From: Aurelia coerulea
Lineage: Eukaryota > Cnidaria > Scyphozoa > Semaeostomeae > Ulmaridae
Length of the DNA: 64,000 nt
Assembly (NCBI GenBank): GCA_039566865.1
Contig: CM076947.1
Span: forward strand, 10,485,501-10,549,500
Direction of reading: 5' to 3'
The translations under genes and the position numbers were made by a program. Shown here one piece after another: positions 41,934-52,523 of this stretch (the first letter of the stretch is position 1; each line of letters opens with the position of its first letter). The notes beneath the pieces were generated by a model. That model had not been told where the DNA came from and did not search any database. It saw nothing but the letters and a program-made list of their open reading frames with translations.

Positions 41934-43506
41934 ATGCCAGGCAACAGACGTGCAGCCAGAGTTTCACTCTCTATACGTGACAGAAACCTTCATGGGTTCT
42001 CACTTTTCTGTCAAAATGTTAAGAGTATTGTTCCATTGTTTACATCTCCTGAGGATATGCAAGGTGAAAGTACTTTATTGCTTACCCAGACAAGAGACAG
42101 ACTAATGGATGGCCTAGGCACAGTCACAATACTGCTGCAAGAGGTAACATCTGGAATGCAGAATGCAACAGGCCTTCCTTCATTCATGCTCAAAAGACCA
42201 CTCGAAGATCTGAAAAAAGACCTAAGTGGCTTGGTTTCATTCTTATCATCTTTGATTGACGGAAGGGATGACATGGACTACAAAGATTATGTGAACGTTG
42301 CTTATTCAACCAGAGTACTAGATAATGGTGCAGGTAACCGGGGCAGGAAACGACTTTGTATCACACAAGAGCAGCTTGAACACCTCCGTTCCTTATTTTT
42401 CTGTTGGGAGAAAATAGCCTCCCTTCTCGGAGTCAGCATTTCAACCTTGCAACGGAGACGTCGGGAGTTTGGTCTCAGTGACCGATTTGAACATTATTCA
42501 GAGATTTCTGATGACCAGCTAGATGAAATTTACAGAGACATAGCTGGAAATGAAGGAGGACCAGTTACTCCCAACATTGGGAGGAGAAGATTCATTGGAG
42601 CTTTGAGGAGTAGAGGACTACGTATTCAGCGTTGGCGAGCCAGTGAATGTATTCCCGCATGGACCCTGTTGGTACAGCTCTACGTTGGAGAATGGTTATC
42701 AGTCGAAGAAAATACTTTGTTCCTATGCCTAACAGCTTATGGCACATTGACTCATGCCACAAGTTGATTAGGTACAAACTTATAGTGCATGTTTGTCTGG
42801 ATGGCAAAACGAGGACAATACTCTATGCATCGTGCCATGATAATAATAAGGCTGAGACAGTCCTCAGTCTTTTTGAAGGTGCAGTGCATGCATGGGGTTG
42901 CCATCCAGAGTGCGTAGTGATCAAGGAATGGACAATTATTTTGTGGCAGCCTACATGATACAGCATCGTGGGGAGAACCGAGGCAGTATTATAACTGGTT
43001 CTTCTGTGCATAACTGCTGTGTTGAACGTCTCCATCGTGACATCTTCTCTGATGTCCTTGTCTTCTACTCAAGGATATTTGATGAAATGGAGTCCGAAGG
43101 AAGCCTTGATGTCCTTAACAATGCGCATTTGTTTTGTCTACATTATGTGTTCATCCCGAGGATACAAAGATCATTAACAGAATTTACTCAACAGATGAAT
43201 AATCGTCATGTTTCCTCTGAAGGGAACAGGTCTCCCTTACAAATGTGGGCAAGTGGAATGCTGGAGAACATAAATTCAGAGGACATTGTTTTAAATGAAA
43301 CAGAAGTACAGAAATATGGTATTGACCCAGAAGGTTTTGTCCCTGTGGGTGATGAGGAATATCAAGTGAATGTTGCTCCAGTTGTGATCAATGGGTTACC
43401 TGACACTCTAGCAACGCATCTTCCTAATCCTCTTGAAAATGATGAAAACGATGGAAAAACTATTTTTCAGCAGTGTGTATTGTTCCTTGAGAGCCAGTTG
43501 CTATAA
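41934..43506 (+). pseudogene. IS3-type DDE integrase/transposase, two frameshifts
   Basis: N-terminal region of about 135 residues, then RGRKRLCITQEQLEHLRSLF and IASLLGVSISTLQRRRREFG, a helix-turn-helix for DNA binding. The frame shifts near 42640 to give LWHIDSCHKLIRYKLIVHVC (first catalytic Asp). It shifts again near 42890 to give LPSRVRSDQGMDN (second Asp) and SVHNCCVERLHRD (catalytic Glu), with 34 residues between the second Asp and Glu by my count. The C-terminal domain ends ESQLL-TAA, immediately followed by the next element's terminus. Catalyses cut and strand transfer of the element's ends; this copy is dead, although all three acidic residues survive. Confidence 0.85.
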
Positions 43507-44145
43507 CAGGGCAACATTTCGTTTTCAATAGACCGAGAAGTTTGTTTTGATTTGGGGATTGACCAATCAGATCACGCTATTTTCAAAGATGGCGGCCCGC
43601 TGTAAACAAGCAAACCTCCGAAAAAGGGCTAAAACCTATCTTTGTTTTTGTTCCACGGATTTGCGGTTTTCGAATATTTTCAGACAATAACAACGAATTT
43701 CTTAAATATGAATTCTGACGCACACTTCCAATGTGCATTTTCCCGATATTCGGCCTAACTCAAGAGTAACAGGGTGTTGAAACTAAGGAAAAAATCGCAC
43801 GGTTTCAGACCACACCTCGCCATTACTTGTTCAAATAATTTGCAGAAAAATTACTTGGAAATCAAAACAAACCCGAAAAGATTATTTTACAAGTCATACA
43901 ACCTTGAAATTGACACTTTCAAATTTATTTTGAATCCCAACTTGTGAAGGAGCCCACGAAGGTCAAGTGGCTTTTTATTGCTTATAGAAACAGTGTATCT
44001 CTTGCCTATCTAATATTTTGCAAAACATGTTCTGACGAAGGGACTCGATATTTTTGCTGTAAGAACCAAAGTGCGTTTTTCACTCTTCACATACCCCTTC
44101 ACTGTTCATCTCAGCTCTCCAAGGGGGCAAAATTTTATAGGAATG

Positions 44146-44173
44146 TTTGGGCGGGAAAGTTTTGGCGGGAAAA
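44146..44173 (+). promoter_or_regulatory. Tandem E2F-like sites
   Basis: TTTGGGCGGGAAAG (44146-44159) is followed directly by TTTTGGCGGGAAAA (44160-44173). The second is a perfect match to the E2F consensus TTTSSCGC/GGCGGGAA in its core; the first differs by one G. Located in the centre of a transposon about 640 bp from its left end. E2F sites drive S-phase transcription in animals; use here is inference. Confidence 0.5.
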
Positions 44174-44981
44174 TCTTAGTTCTTGTGCCAGCCAAATTTT
44201 GGCCTAATGTTCTGAAGTATGCCTGTGTTTACTGAAAAAGTTCGCGAGATGCCTGGAGGATTTTCACAGAAATGTGGGAATCCCTTTCCCTTACATAAAG
44301 TATGAATAAAGAATGATAAAGAAATGGAGATTGTTAATATCAAATCTAATCGCCTTCAAAAGCAACTGAACGTGTTCAAAAAATTGGCAAAAGATGGTCA
44401 AACTTCAACTAGAGCAATGACCAAGTTGGTTGATCCGGTTTGTAATATTTCATCGTGATCACCATAATGGCTTTTATGCACACTATGAGTGGTTACACAA
44501 ATTTTTTAGTCAGTTTCTTAAGTTTTAGGCCACCTTACTCAAAAATTTTTGTGACTAGTCTCTTTATGTCTTGGGAGTACCTTTTATGATGAAATTCCAA
44601 AGCAAGTATTAACAGAAATTGCACTAAAACAATTCAGAAATATTTCAGTACTGCATAGTACCAAAATACTTTCAGGTGACCGAGGAAAATTTTAACTTCA
44701 AATTAAAAAGGTTCGTAGCTTTTTGAATCCGAGTGTGTAGTTTGGTTTCATAATGTTTGAAAAAACAAACAAAGCCTGCAGTTTCTCACGAGCAGTTTCT
44801 TGCATTGAAACGATACGCGTATACCCTATAAATATTCTAGTTGAAAATTTTAATTCAACCTCTTTGTTATACAAATTTTGTTGCGAATGTGGCCCTTGGA
44901 ATGCAAAATCTCATTTTAATCCACGATTTCAATTGAGTCAAATTGGTTCAACAACTTTGATTCAACGAAATAGAATTCATA

Positions 44982-45352
44982 CACGTATTTTTTCTTATAA
45001 GAAAGTGCTTATAAGAAACTCAACTCTCAGATCTCCAAAAAACTAAAAAACTCCAGTACTGGGAAAATATAAGCTAAGAAACTATTTATTTTGATAAAGG
45101 AAATCCTCGACATGTTTTTACTTTACTTTCACTTGTTTCCTGTATCATATTACTCGTAACTCGTAAGGTACTTGAGTAATGTCTAAACATTGGAAAGGCT
45201 TAAAAAACCTTGTTTGGAAATGTTCACGAAGGCACAGGTAGTGAACATGAAGATTGTTATGGAACCTCTAAGAAACTCGCAAGAAACTCTGAGTACTCAA
45301 AATCTGATAATATTAAGAAACTTCCAGTACTGGCCCGTATAAAAAATACGTG
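44982..45352. mobile_element. CACGTA-family MITE, copy 4
   Basis: CACGTATTTTTTCTTATAAG (left) and ...CGTATAAAAAATACGTG (right) flanked by TA (44980-44981, 45353-45354). Very similar to copy 2, with a short deletion before the right end. Nested two levels deep: inside the long-TIR element, inside the IS3EU-like element. Confidence 0.9.
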
Positions 45353-45489
45353 TATTGCGTCCTCCACTCTGCTGACTTGGTGTACTTTTAACTGCGATTA
45401 TAAAATTGTTTACCATGAATGGGACAGTTTTGCCAACTATAACGAAAAAACTTTCATCACAGTAAATGTAAAACTTACCCGTCCTTGTT

Positions 45490-45965
45490 TTTGTACATTA
45501 GACTGCATGTCTGCTGTAGCTATATGGGATTATGGGAGTTGTGGATCCAACCCTGCTCTCAAGGCTTTCTGAACTTCAAGAATACTACCTTGCATCTCAC
45601 AGAAAATGTGACAAACCCGGATATTATGTGATGAGTCCTGCTAGTGAATCTTTCATGGTTGTGGCCACTCATTTCACACAGATTCAGAATACATTTTGCC
45701 AGCATTCAGCGAGTGCCCTATTTGTTTCGAATTCTTGTGTGGGAGATGGAAACAATGGCGATGAAGGCAAACTCATCAATTTTTAATGTGGCTTCCAACT
45801 CACTGAAGACGATGATATCTTGATAGGACAACGAGATGACGATAACGATAACGATGGAACCGTGCCAGATGAATTCGTTGGGTTGGAGGCAACAGACGAT
45901 CAAAGGGCGCTGATACCGGAGGACAGAATCTTGAGATGGTGCCAATCTGATATGCCAGAGCAATG
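45490..45965 (+). pseudogene. Possible coding remnant of the 3.1-kb element
   Basis: Plus-strand text reads LSELQEYYLASHRKCDKPGY and VMSPASESFMVVATHFTQIQ, a stop near 45784, then after a shift CGFQLTEDDDILIGQRDDDD and DEFVGLEATDDQRALIPEDR. Protein-like, acidic at its end, stopping near 45965. No family recognised. Could be part of the element's transposase or an accessory protein. Confidence 0.3.
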
Positions 45966-46623
45966 ATTGTTAGTTCAGTTAAAGTTTAGCTTCGATAGTT
46001 TATTTTTATGTAACGTTGTTTTTGCAAAGCGCTTGCCAATTCAGTTCGTTGCAAATGTCCAACTGATATGGTTCTATGACCCTTAACATAAAATAGCAAC
46101 ACGCCCCCTTCCTGGAAATCTACACTTTTGATAGACGAAGCAGTCAACCCCTTTGACTTTAACTCATTAGGACTAAAGATATATTTTTATTTGTCAATTT
46201 CAAAGTGGAATGACTTGTAAAATAATCTTTTCGGGTTTGTTTTGATTTCCAAGTAATTTTCCTGCAAATTATTTGAACAAGTAATGGCGAGGGTATGGTC
46301 TGAAACCGTGCGATTTTTTCCTTAGTTTCAACACCCTGTTACTCTTGAGTTAGGCCGAATATCGGGAAAATGCACATTGGAAGTGTGCGTCAGAATTCAT
46401 ATTTAAGAAATTCGTTGTTATTGTTTGAAAATATTCGAAAACCGCAAATCCGTGGAACAAAAACAAAGATAGGTTTTAGCCCTTTTTCGGAGGTTTGCTT
46501 GTTTACAGCGGGCCGCCATCTTTGAAAATAGCGTGATCTGATTGGTCAATCCCCAAATCAAAACAAACTTCTCGGTCTATTGAAAACGAAATGTTGCCCT
46601 GTTAGTTAATAGAGCTTTTATGG

Positions 46624-46903
46624 TACATGCATTTTTATAAGAAACTAAGAATCTGAGCCAGTATTGAATGCCTCTTATCAGATTTTGAGTTTTCAGAGTT
46701 TCTTGTAAGTTTCCATAATCATAATGCAAGTTTCTAGTTTCAAGTTCCCTCAATGAACATTTCAAAACAAAAGTTTTTCACCTTTTCCAAAGTTTGGACA
46801 TTACTCAAGTACATGAAAATTTTAAATAAGGTAAAACTATGCTTAGGATTTTCTTCGAGTTGAGCTCCTCATAAGCAGTTTCTTAATAAGAAAATATGTG
46901 TAC
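46624..46903. mobile_element. Degraded CACGTA-family MITE
   Basis: TTTTTATAAGAAACTAAGAA at the left and GCAGTTTCTTAATAAGAAAA at the right, with family words between (CTCAATGAACATTTCAAAAC, AGTTTGGACATTACTCAAGT). Termini are mutated; older than the four bounded copies. Begins 20 bp after the end of the 3.1-kb element. Confidence 0.6.
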
Positions 46904-48005
46904 CTAAACTTGTACGAGGCCAATAGAAGCAGCATTTTAGACAAATGGAAAGAATGTATGCACATGTAACTTTCGCATTAACATAACATAACAAAATAAC
47001 TTTTCAATACAATCCAAGCAAGGATTAACAAACCATCAAACGTTAAGTAAAATGTATACAGTATAAATAATTAACAAATTTAAATCAAATGCACAGATAG
47101 AACTAAAAATTTCCTAATTTTGCATGAAAATTTCCACGTCTTAGAAGAATCTTCGAGTACAAGATGTATGATTTGTAGTTTCCACACTGCTTTTGCTGTG
47201 TTTCTTGACACATAAACATCAATTGGAAAGCCTGCTAAACTACAGTATATACTATATTACATTATGTAAACACAAGAGAGTTAATATGACTGAAGAATAT
47301 ATGACATCTTTATGCTGTTTTATCTTGAATCTAGCTTTCAAAAATTTGTCAAACATTGTACTAGAGCTTTTTACATTTTCAGCCATCCTAGAACTAGTTC
47401 TTATGAAAAAAGGTTTGGGCAACATTACATATAAGTACAGACTCAACTGGCTGACACCTGAGAAAATTCTGTGGAAACAAATTTAGGGGTTTTCGTTGCA
47501 ACTAAATAAACATGAAGGGAAAACCAGTTGAGTCTGTTTCTTTTAGATTGCTGTGCACAGCTGTCAGTTGGGCTACTGAACACTTATTCTCGATAACACA
47601 AAAGACAATATTCAAATGACTATTTAACTGAAAACATTTTCATACTGTCACAAGCTTGAACTCAAGATGTAACCCTCATTATAAATCTTCAATCATATAT
47701 TGTCTGATTGGGGAGCAATTGTTAAAAACAAATGCAATACATATGTAAAGAGCAATGCAACAGAACAAAAATCAGCCAAAGCATTAACACAATTCTGAAA
47801 AAAATGTTTAAAAATACCAACATGTCCATCATGATTTTGAGTCACAGTCAGAATTTAACTATGCATAATACACAGTTTAACCCAAATAATTTCCTTTCCT
47901 ATCTGTATCTTATGAAATCTGAATGACTTTGGGACAAAAGTTGTCCAAAGATACAACAGTGTCTGTTTCCCTCAAAAAGTCCTGTTGTACAATTGTTTAC
48001 AAACA
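46904..48005. other. IS3EU-like element interior, no gene recognised
   Basis: AT-rich. Open frame 47193-47486 (+) has a hydrophobic centre but no recognisable domain and overlaps a similar minus-strand frame. May be remnant sequence between the integrase and HECT genes. Confidence 0.3.
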
Positions 48006-48180
48006 AATAATTTTTTTTTTTTTTTATCCAACATAAAATTTTACAAAGACAAGATTACCTAAAACAACACTTACAAACTACTTTACTACACTACAAGGAC
48101 GATGCCATGAGGAGCAGAAGACCATGACTACTCCATGGCTATAACATAGAAAACAGGTAACTAAAAACGAAATCTAAATA

Positions 48181-48783
48181 CCGGGTGCGCCAAAATAAAC
48201 TATGCACGTTTGGCAGGCCATAACAAGTCGTACACTGGACTGATTTTGAAGATTTATGGCTTAATCGTTAGTAGAAGCCTGAATTAGATTCTAGGACTTT
48301 TTGCAAATTTTTCCGTTTTCAATTTTTAGAGCTAGAAGCGAGTTTCTTAAAATGCTCGTTTTCCAAAACATTGAAAACGATCAAAAAACGTTGACCAAAT
48401 TTTAAAAGATTCAGCATGAATGAACAAAGAGAAAACGTTTTCAGGGGGATTTGGGGGCTTAGTACGAACTTTCGTACAGCAGATTACAATTGGTCGATTT
48501 CTAAATCTCAAATTACCACGAAAAAGTTCTCTCTTTGTCCATTCATGTCGATTCTTTGGAAAAATTGATCGATGTTTTTTGATCGTTTTTATTGTTTTTC
48601 AAAAACTAAAATTTTAAGGAACTCGCTTCTAGCTCTAAAACTGAAAATGAAAAAATTTGCAAAAAATCCCAGTATCTAATTCAGGCTTTCTACTAACAAT
48701 TAAGTCATAAATCTTCAAAATCGGTCAAGTGTATGATTCATTGTGGCCTGCCAAACGTGCATAGTTTATTTTGGCGCACCCGG
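48181..48783. mobile_element. Palindromic MITE with CCGGGTGCGCC termini (TA target)
   Basis: CCGGGTGCGCCAAAATAAAC (left) and its inverse (right, ending GGCGCACCCGG), flanked by TA (48179-48180, 48784-48785). The inverted match continues with few breaks almost to the centre (TAGAGCTAGAAGCGAGTT at 48328 versus 48617), so the transcript would be a long hairpin. 603 bp, non-coding. Tc1/mariner-like by TA target. Confidence 0.9.
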
Positions 48784-49095
48784 TATACAAACAAGTACTA
48801 ATACATAGGGCTACGCATATACAATTTCTACTATAAATACTAGAGTCAGGTTCACATTGGATGTAGGGCAACTTCTGTGTTTTGGATGTATCAGTTTAGT
48901 GTCACCTTGGACAGACGCTAAAATTTTACTGAACTCAGGAATTAAGTGTGAGTTAAAACTGTCGTCTGCACTATCATAACACTGAATTACCCAACATCCA
49001 ATGTGAAACAGGCGTAAACAAGTGAACAAAAAATGAAAAAAAAGAGAAAAGGACTTAGTGACTGAGTGGCGTGAAACAAACTTTTCAGATCCATT

Positions 49096-50085
49096 TTAAT
49101 AAAACCAACCTGTTTTGCGGATGAAATCTAGTGTCAGTTCGAGTATATATTTGTTGATTTCGTTAGACAGATCTTTATCCCCATACAATAGAATCTGAAC
49201 AAGAACGTCGTTAGAGAGGCTGTTTATTTCTACAAATGGTCGTAATAATACCGAAACTCCAGCGAGAAGATCTCGTCGTTGAATATCAAATGAAGGGCAA
49301 AGCAACAAAAAGTGCTCCATGTCCTCAATACCGTCATTCGTTGGACACATAGGGTTAACAGTGTCCCTAAAATTGTGCTTGAATTGGTGAAAATTTAGTC
49401 TGCTGAGACCAACCCTTATTTGGGAAAGATATGAAAGGCCTATTGGGTCATGAATACCAAAGACAGGTTTTGCAGGGGGGCGAATTATTGATAGAAGCTT
49501 TGTCTTAAAGACAGCAACAGATGGTGCTAGCCTGATTTCAGGATCAAGTTTATTCCATTCAGAGGTGCAGTTAGGATAGAAGCTGGACTGACATTTTTCA
49601 GTTCTTGCCCTTATTCGTCCAATAGCATCCTGATTGCGAAGAGAGTAGCTCGACTGATGAAGTGGTGGGATTGGCTCCTTTGTGTACAAGGGGGTGAGAT
49701 TATTTATAATCTTATAGAACAAAGTGAGTCGTCTACTCCACCTACGGGAACTTAGTGACTCCCAGCCAAGCTCTGCATACAGTTTTTCGTGCGATGTTCC
49801 CCTCCATGTTCCTGTCACTGCAAGAGCAGCTGAATACTGAACAGACTCTATTTTTTCCATTAGATTTTGTAAAACGATGTTATGACTGAATTCACAAACT
49901 TTAGCTGGAATATGATAGATAACATCCCCGTAGTCCAGGTGGGGTCGCACGTAAAGCTTATATAATTCGTTCAGAGTATGCCTTGGCAGATACTTGGAGA
50001 GATATTTTAGCAGACCAATGCCCCTCCTCGTTTTAGAGATAGCAGATTTAATATGAGCTGAGAAAGATAGCTTCGAGTCCAGAAT
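49096..50085 (-). pseudogene. LINE ORF2 C-terminal region, single open frame
   Basis: An open frame of about 330 residues beginning in LINE text ILDSKLSFSAHIKSAIS and running through LYVRPHLDYGDVIYH, SAALAVTGTWRGTSHEKLYA, ELGWESLSSRRWSRR and MCPTNDGIEDMEHFLLLCPS to KTGWFY. Colinear with the two halves of copy C, and so used to confirm that MITE D split that copy. The codons before ILDSK belong to flanking DNA. No RT catalytic motifs, so it is not functional although uninterrupted. Confidence 0.85.
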
Positions 50086-50109
50086 AATAATTTGTTTCCA
50101 GATTGGCAT

Positions 50110-50587
50110 GTAGCCAGTCTGCTCTTGACAGGGCTGCTAGATCCACATTCACATCATTGAGAAGTGCAAATATAAACAGTTTCACAAATTTCTTCACATT
50201 TTACCATTTACTGACTTTGCTCAAAACCTATTTTAACCCTGGAGAAGAATCAAATCATGGTAAGTCTGATTTTACATATTTTAGAGGGGAAAATATATGT
50301 TTGACTAAACTTTCATGTGAAGTCCATAGACTCACTGAAACAACAAATGTATTCAACAATTACTTTGATCTATTATAATAATGAATTGGAAGTCTGTTGC
50401 CTCCACCAAACTCATTTATTCGAAAACGTTTTTGTCAGATTACTGTACAGCAAACACCCACATATAAGAACCTACTGGATTAAGAACCTTTAGGCTGAAA
50501 TTATCCAATTGAAGTACCATTTTCATTGTATTCATTTTAAGAACCCAGGCTGACTTGCAAAAATTGTAGGTTCTGATATGAGGGTTT
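50110..50587. other. No gene seen
   Basis: Interior of the IS3EU-like element between LINE copy D and the HECT stop. AT-rich, with a 91-codon plus-strand frame lacking motifs. A TGGTAAGT donor-like site at 50258 is isolated. Confidence 0.3.
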
Positions 50588-52523
50588 CTACTGTATTCCG
50601 AAATAAGAGTTGGCAAATGCTAAGTCATATATACCAAAAAGGCGCTCCATATCCGGTAACGGACTCCCAAGAGTTGCTCTTGGAAGGCTCATTGCATTGA
50701 TACATGTATGTGCCCTGGGTGTAAAGCTGTTGGCTTTTGGTGGAATTGTAAACTCGATAGAAGGATGTATTTGAAAGCCAAGTATTGGCTCTTCTGTCGT
50801 ACCAGTAGAAAACTGCAGAATGTTTCCAAGACTTAAGGTTAAGTTGCCACAAATCCTTCTTCCACCAGCAACTTCTCTCACATAGCGCCTAGCGGACAAA
50901 AAGTTGGTAAATTTCTTTCTCTTTCACCAAAGCATTGGACCCAGCATCTGAAAAATTTGGCTTCAGCAAATGTAGCAAGCTCTGTACACTTAGCTGATGT
51001 GCTGGACTAGGGCGAAGCAAATGAAGCAATACAGGGAAGCTTCGAACTGATGATAAAATGCCAAGCTTTTCCATCCCTTTCTGCATGTTCTGAATGCAAG
51101 GGTCTGCACTGATCTTCAAAATTTGCTGAAGTACTGCCTCATCACAATAAGATGGCATTTGCCCATTTTGCAGAATTGCTACAGCAAACATCATTCCAAC
51201 GTAGTAGTAATCTGGAGACAGCAAAGGCCTCAAGCCATGCTCAAAATATTTTGTTTTTATTGCACGGTTAGCAAGTATTATCCACTCTTTGCGTGGTCCC
51301 CCATTATCAACAGATTCTTCTCCCATAAAGTCAACTAGGTATGTTAGTCTTTGGTCTGTAACAAATTCAAGTTCACTAAATGTTGATTCCAATATTCTTT
51401 CCCTGTCAACAGTAATAAAGTTTGTTGGTCCATCAGCTACGACTTCATCAACAGATTTGAGTTCTAAAGCTCTTCCCAGTACAACAGTTTCCTGAAGGAA
51501 TCTTAGAATCTCAACTGGATCTGTCAAGTTCTTGGTCTTTGCTTGATATCAAATGGGCAGGTAGGTTCAAACACAGCCTCCTTCAATGACAGATTATTTT
51601 CATCTTGCTTTGGGTGTTCACCATCACTCAACTGAATCACTGGCTTTTCATAATGTTCATTTTCAGGAGATTTAACTGTGACCACTGGGGTTTTTTTCTT
51701 TTGCCTTCTCTCCAAAGACAGGTACTTCTAACAGAAAATCATCATCATCATCATCTGATGTAATATCATCAAGCAATCTCAAATAGACTACCCCTGTTGG
51801 GGCAATAGACCTAAGGAGAAGCTTGGAATCAACTCTCTTATTTGGAGGCAAATTTGGTTTCACAATTGCTCCACCACTATTCTTAACAATCTCAAAATCC
51901 ATTGCAACTCCAATATGATCTTTTGGCACCAAACTTTGCAGCTCTTGGAACAGTTTCAGGTCATGCCATTGGCGGTTGATATCGAAGCCAGAAATAATTC
52001 GCTTGTTCCTCTCTAGATATTGTTTCTCAGTCTTGGAAGGGACTTATTGAGTATCTTTTTCCAAGATTATGACATCCTTTGACACAAAATCTAAACCGAT
52101 TGGCCTACCTGGCCCTGCACAACGAGATCCTGGCCTTGACGATGTATAAGGCTGATATCTGAAAGGATTCACTGGTCTGGTACCATGGTGGTTATTTCTA
52201 TTCGCACCAGCTGTTGGAAACCTTCTGTGCAGCTCTGATATTGCTGAATTGCGGCCACTTGTTGAACATGATGGTACGCCAACAGCAGACGAGGACGAGG
52301 GCCTATTATTATGGCTAAACCCAGGGGCTGCTGCACTAGCTATTGATAATCTTCTAGACGTGTCATTCTGATTTACAAGCCTTGTCAGCTCATTGATACT
52401 TTCAATTGCACTTTTTGCAATTGTACGTACCCTTTCTACTGCATCTTCGGGCTGCTCAGGGCCTTCAGGCTCCATGTTCGAATATTTGAGGCGGTCGAAC
52501 ACGCACGAGGTTATACAAATCAT
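50588..52523 (-). pseudogene. HECT-type E3 ubiquitin ligase of the IS3EU-like element, broken
   Basis: The likely start is at 52475 (MEPEGPEQPEDAVERVRTI) or 52523. A Ser/Pro/Arg-rich N-terminal region follows. A single in-frame TAA at 52044-52046 precedes ERNKRIISGFDINRQWHDLK. Frameshifts then occur near 51690 (in a T run), 51530 and 50900. The HECT N-lobe begins YLVDFMGEESVDNGGPRKEW and includes YYYVGMMFAVAILQNGQMPS. The C-lobe has LGNILQFSTGTTE, and the catalytic Cys is in AHTCINAMSLP (codon 50702-50704), with the F-four-from-end position replaced by YFGIQ. So the full HECT fold is readable and the catalytic residue kept. Would ubiquitinate targets through a thioester; target unknown. Faces the integrase. 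Confidence 0.85.

Larger units (their letters stand above)
43507..46601. mobile_element. Long-TIR transposon (CAGGGCAACATTTCG termini), 3.1 kb
   Basis: CAGGGCAACATTTCGTTTTC at 43507 is found inverted, ending GTTGCCCTG at 46601. The inverted similarity runs about 413 bp (to about 43920 and from about 46189) and is very high. It includes CAAAGATGGCGGCCCGC and its inverse. It abuts the integrase stop codon. The 2.3-kb centre holds paired E2F-like sites, a CACGTA MITE and a possible coding remnant (45490-45965, SHRKCDKPGYYVMSPASESF). I see no exact target duplication (TAA left, TTA right). Confidence 0.85.
48014..50085 (-). mobile_element. LINE copy D, 5'-truncated
   Basis: Poly(T) at 48011-48025 (poly(A) on the minus strand), a 3' UTR, then ORF2 C-terminus. 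AATAATTT occurs at both edges (48006-48013 and 50086-50093), a target duplication of at least 8 bp. 5' truncated in the region after the RT core. A 603-bp MITE interrupts the 3' UTR. It separates the integrase and HECT halves of the IS3EU-like element. Least damaged of copies B, C and D. Confidence 0.9.

Noticed and set aside
43944..44207. 87-codon ORF in the 3.1-kb element
   Set aside because: Spans the TIR edge and the E2F-like sites; no motif; likely chance.
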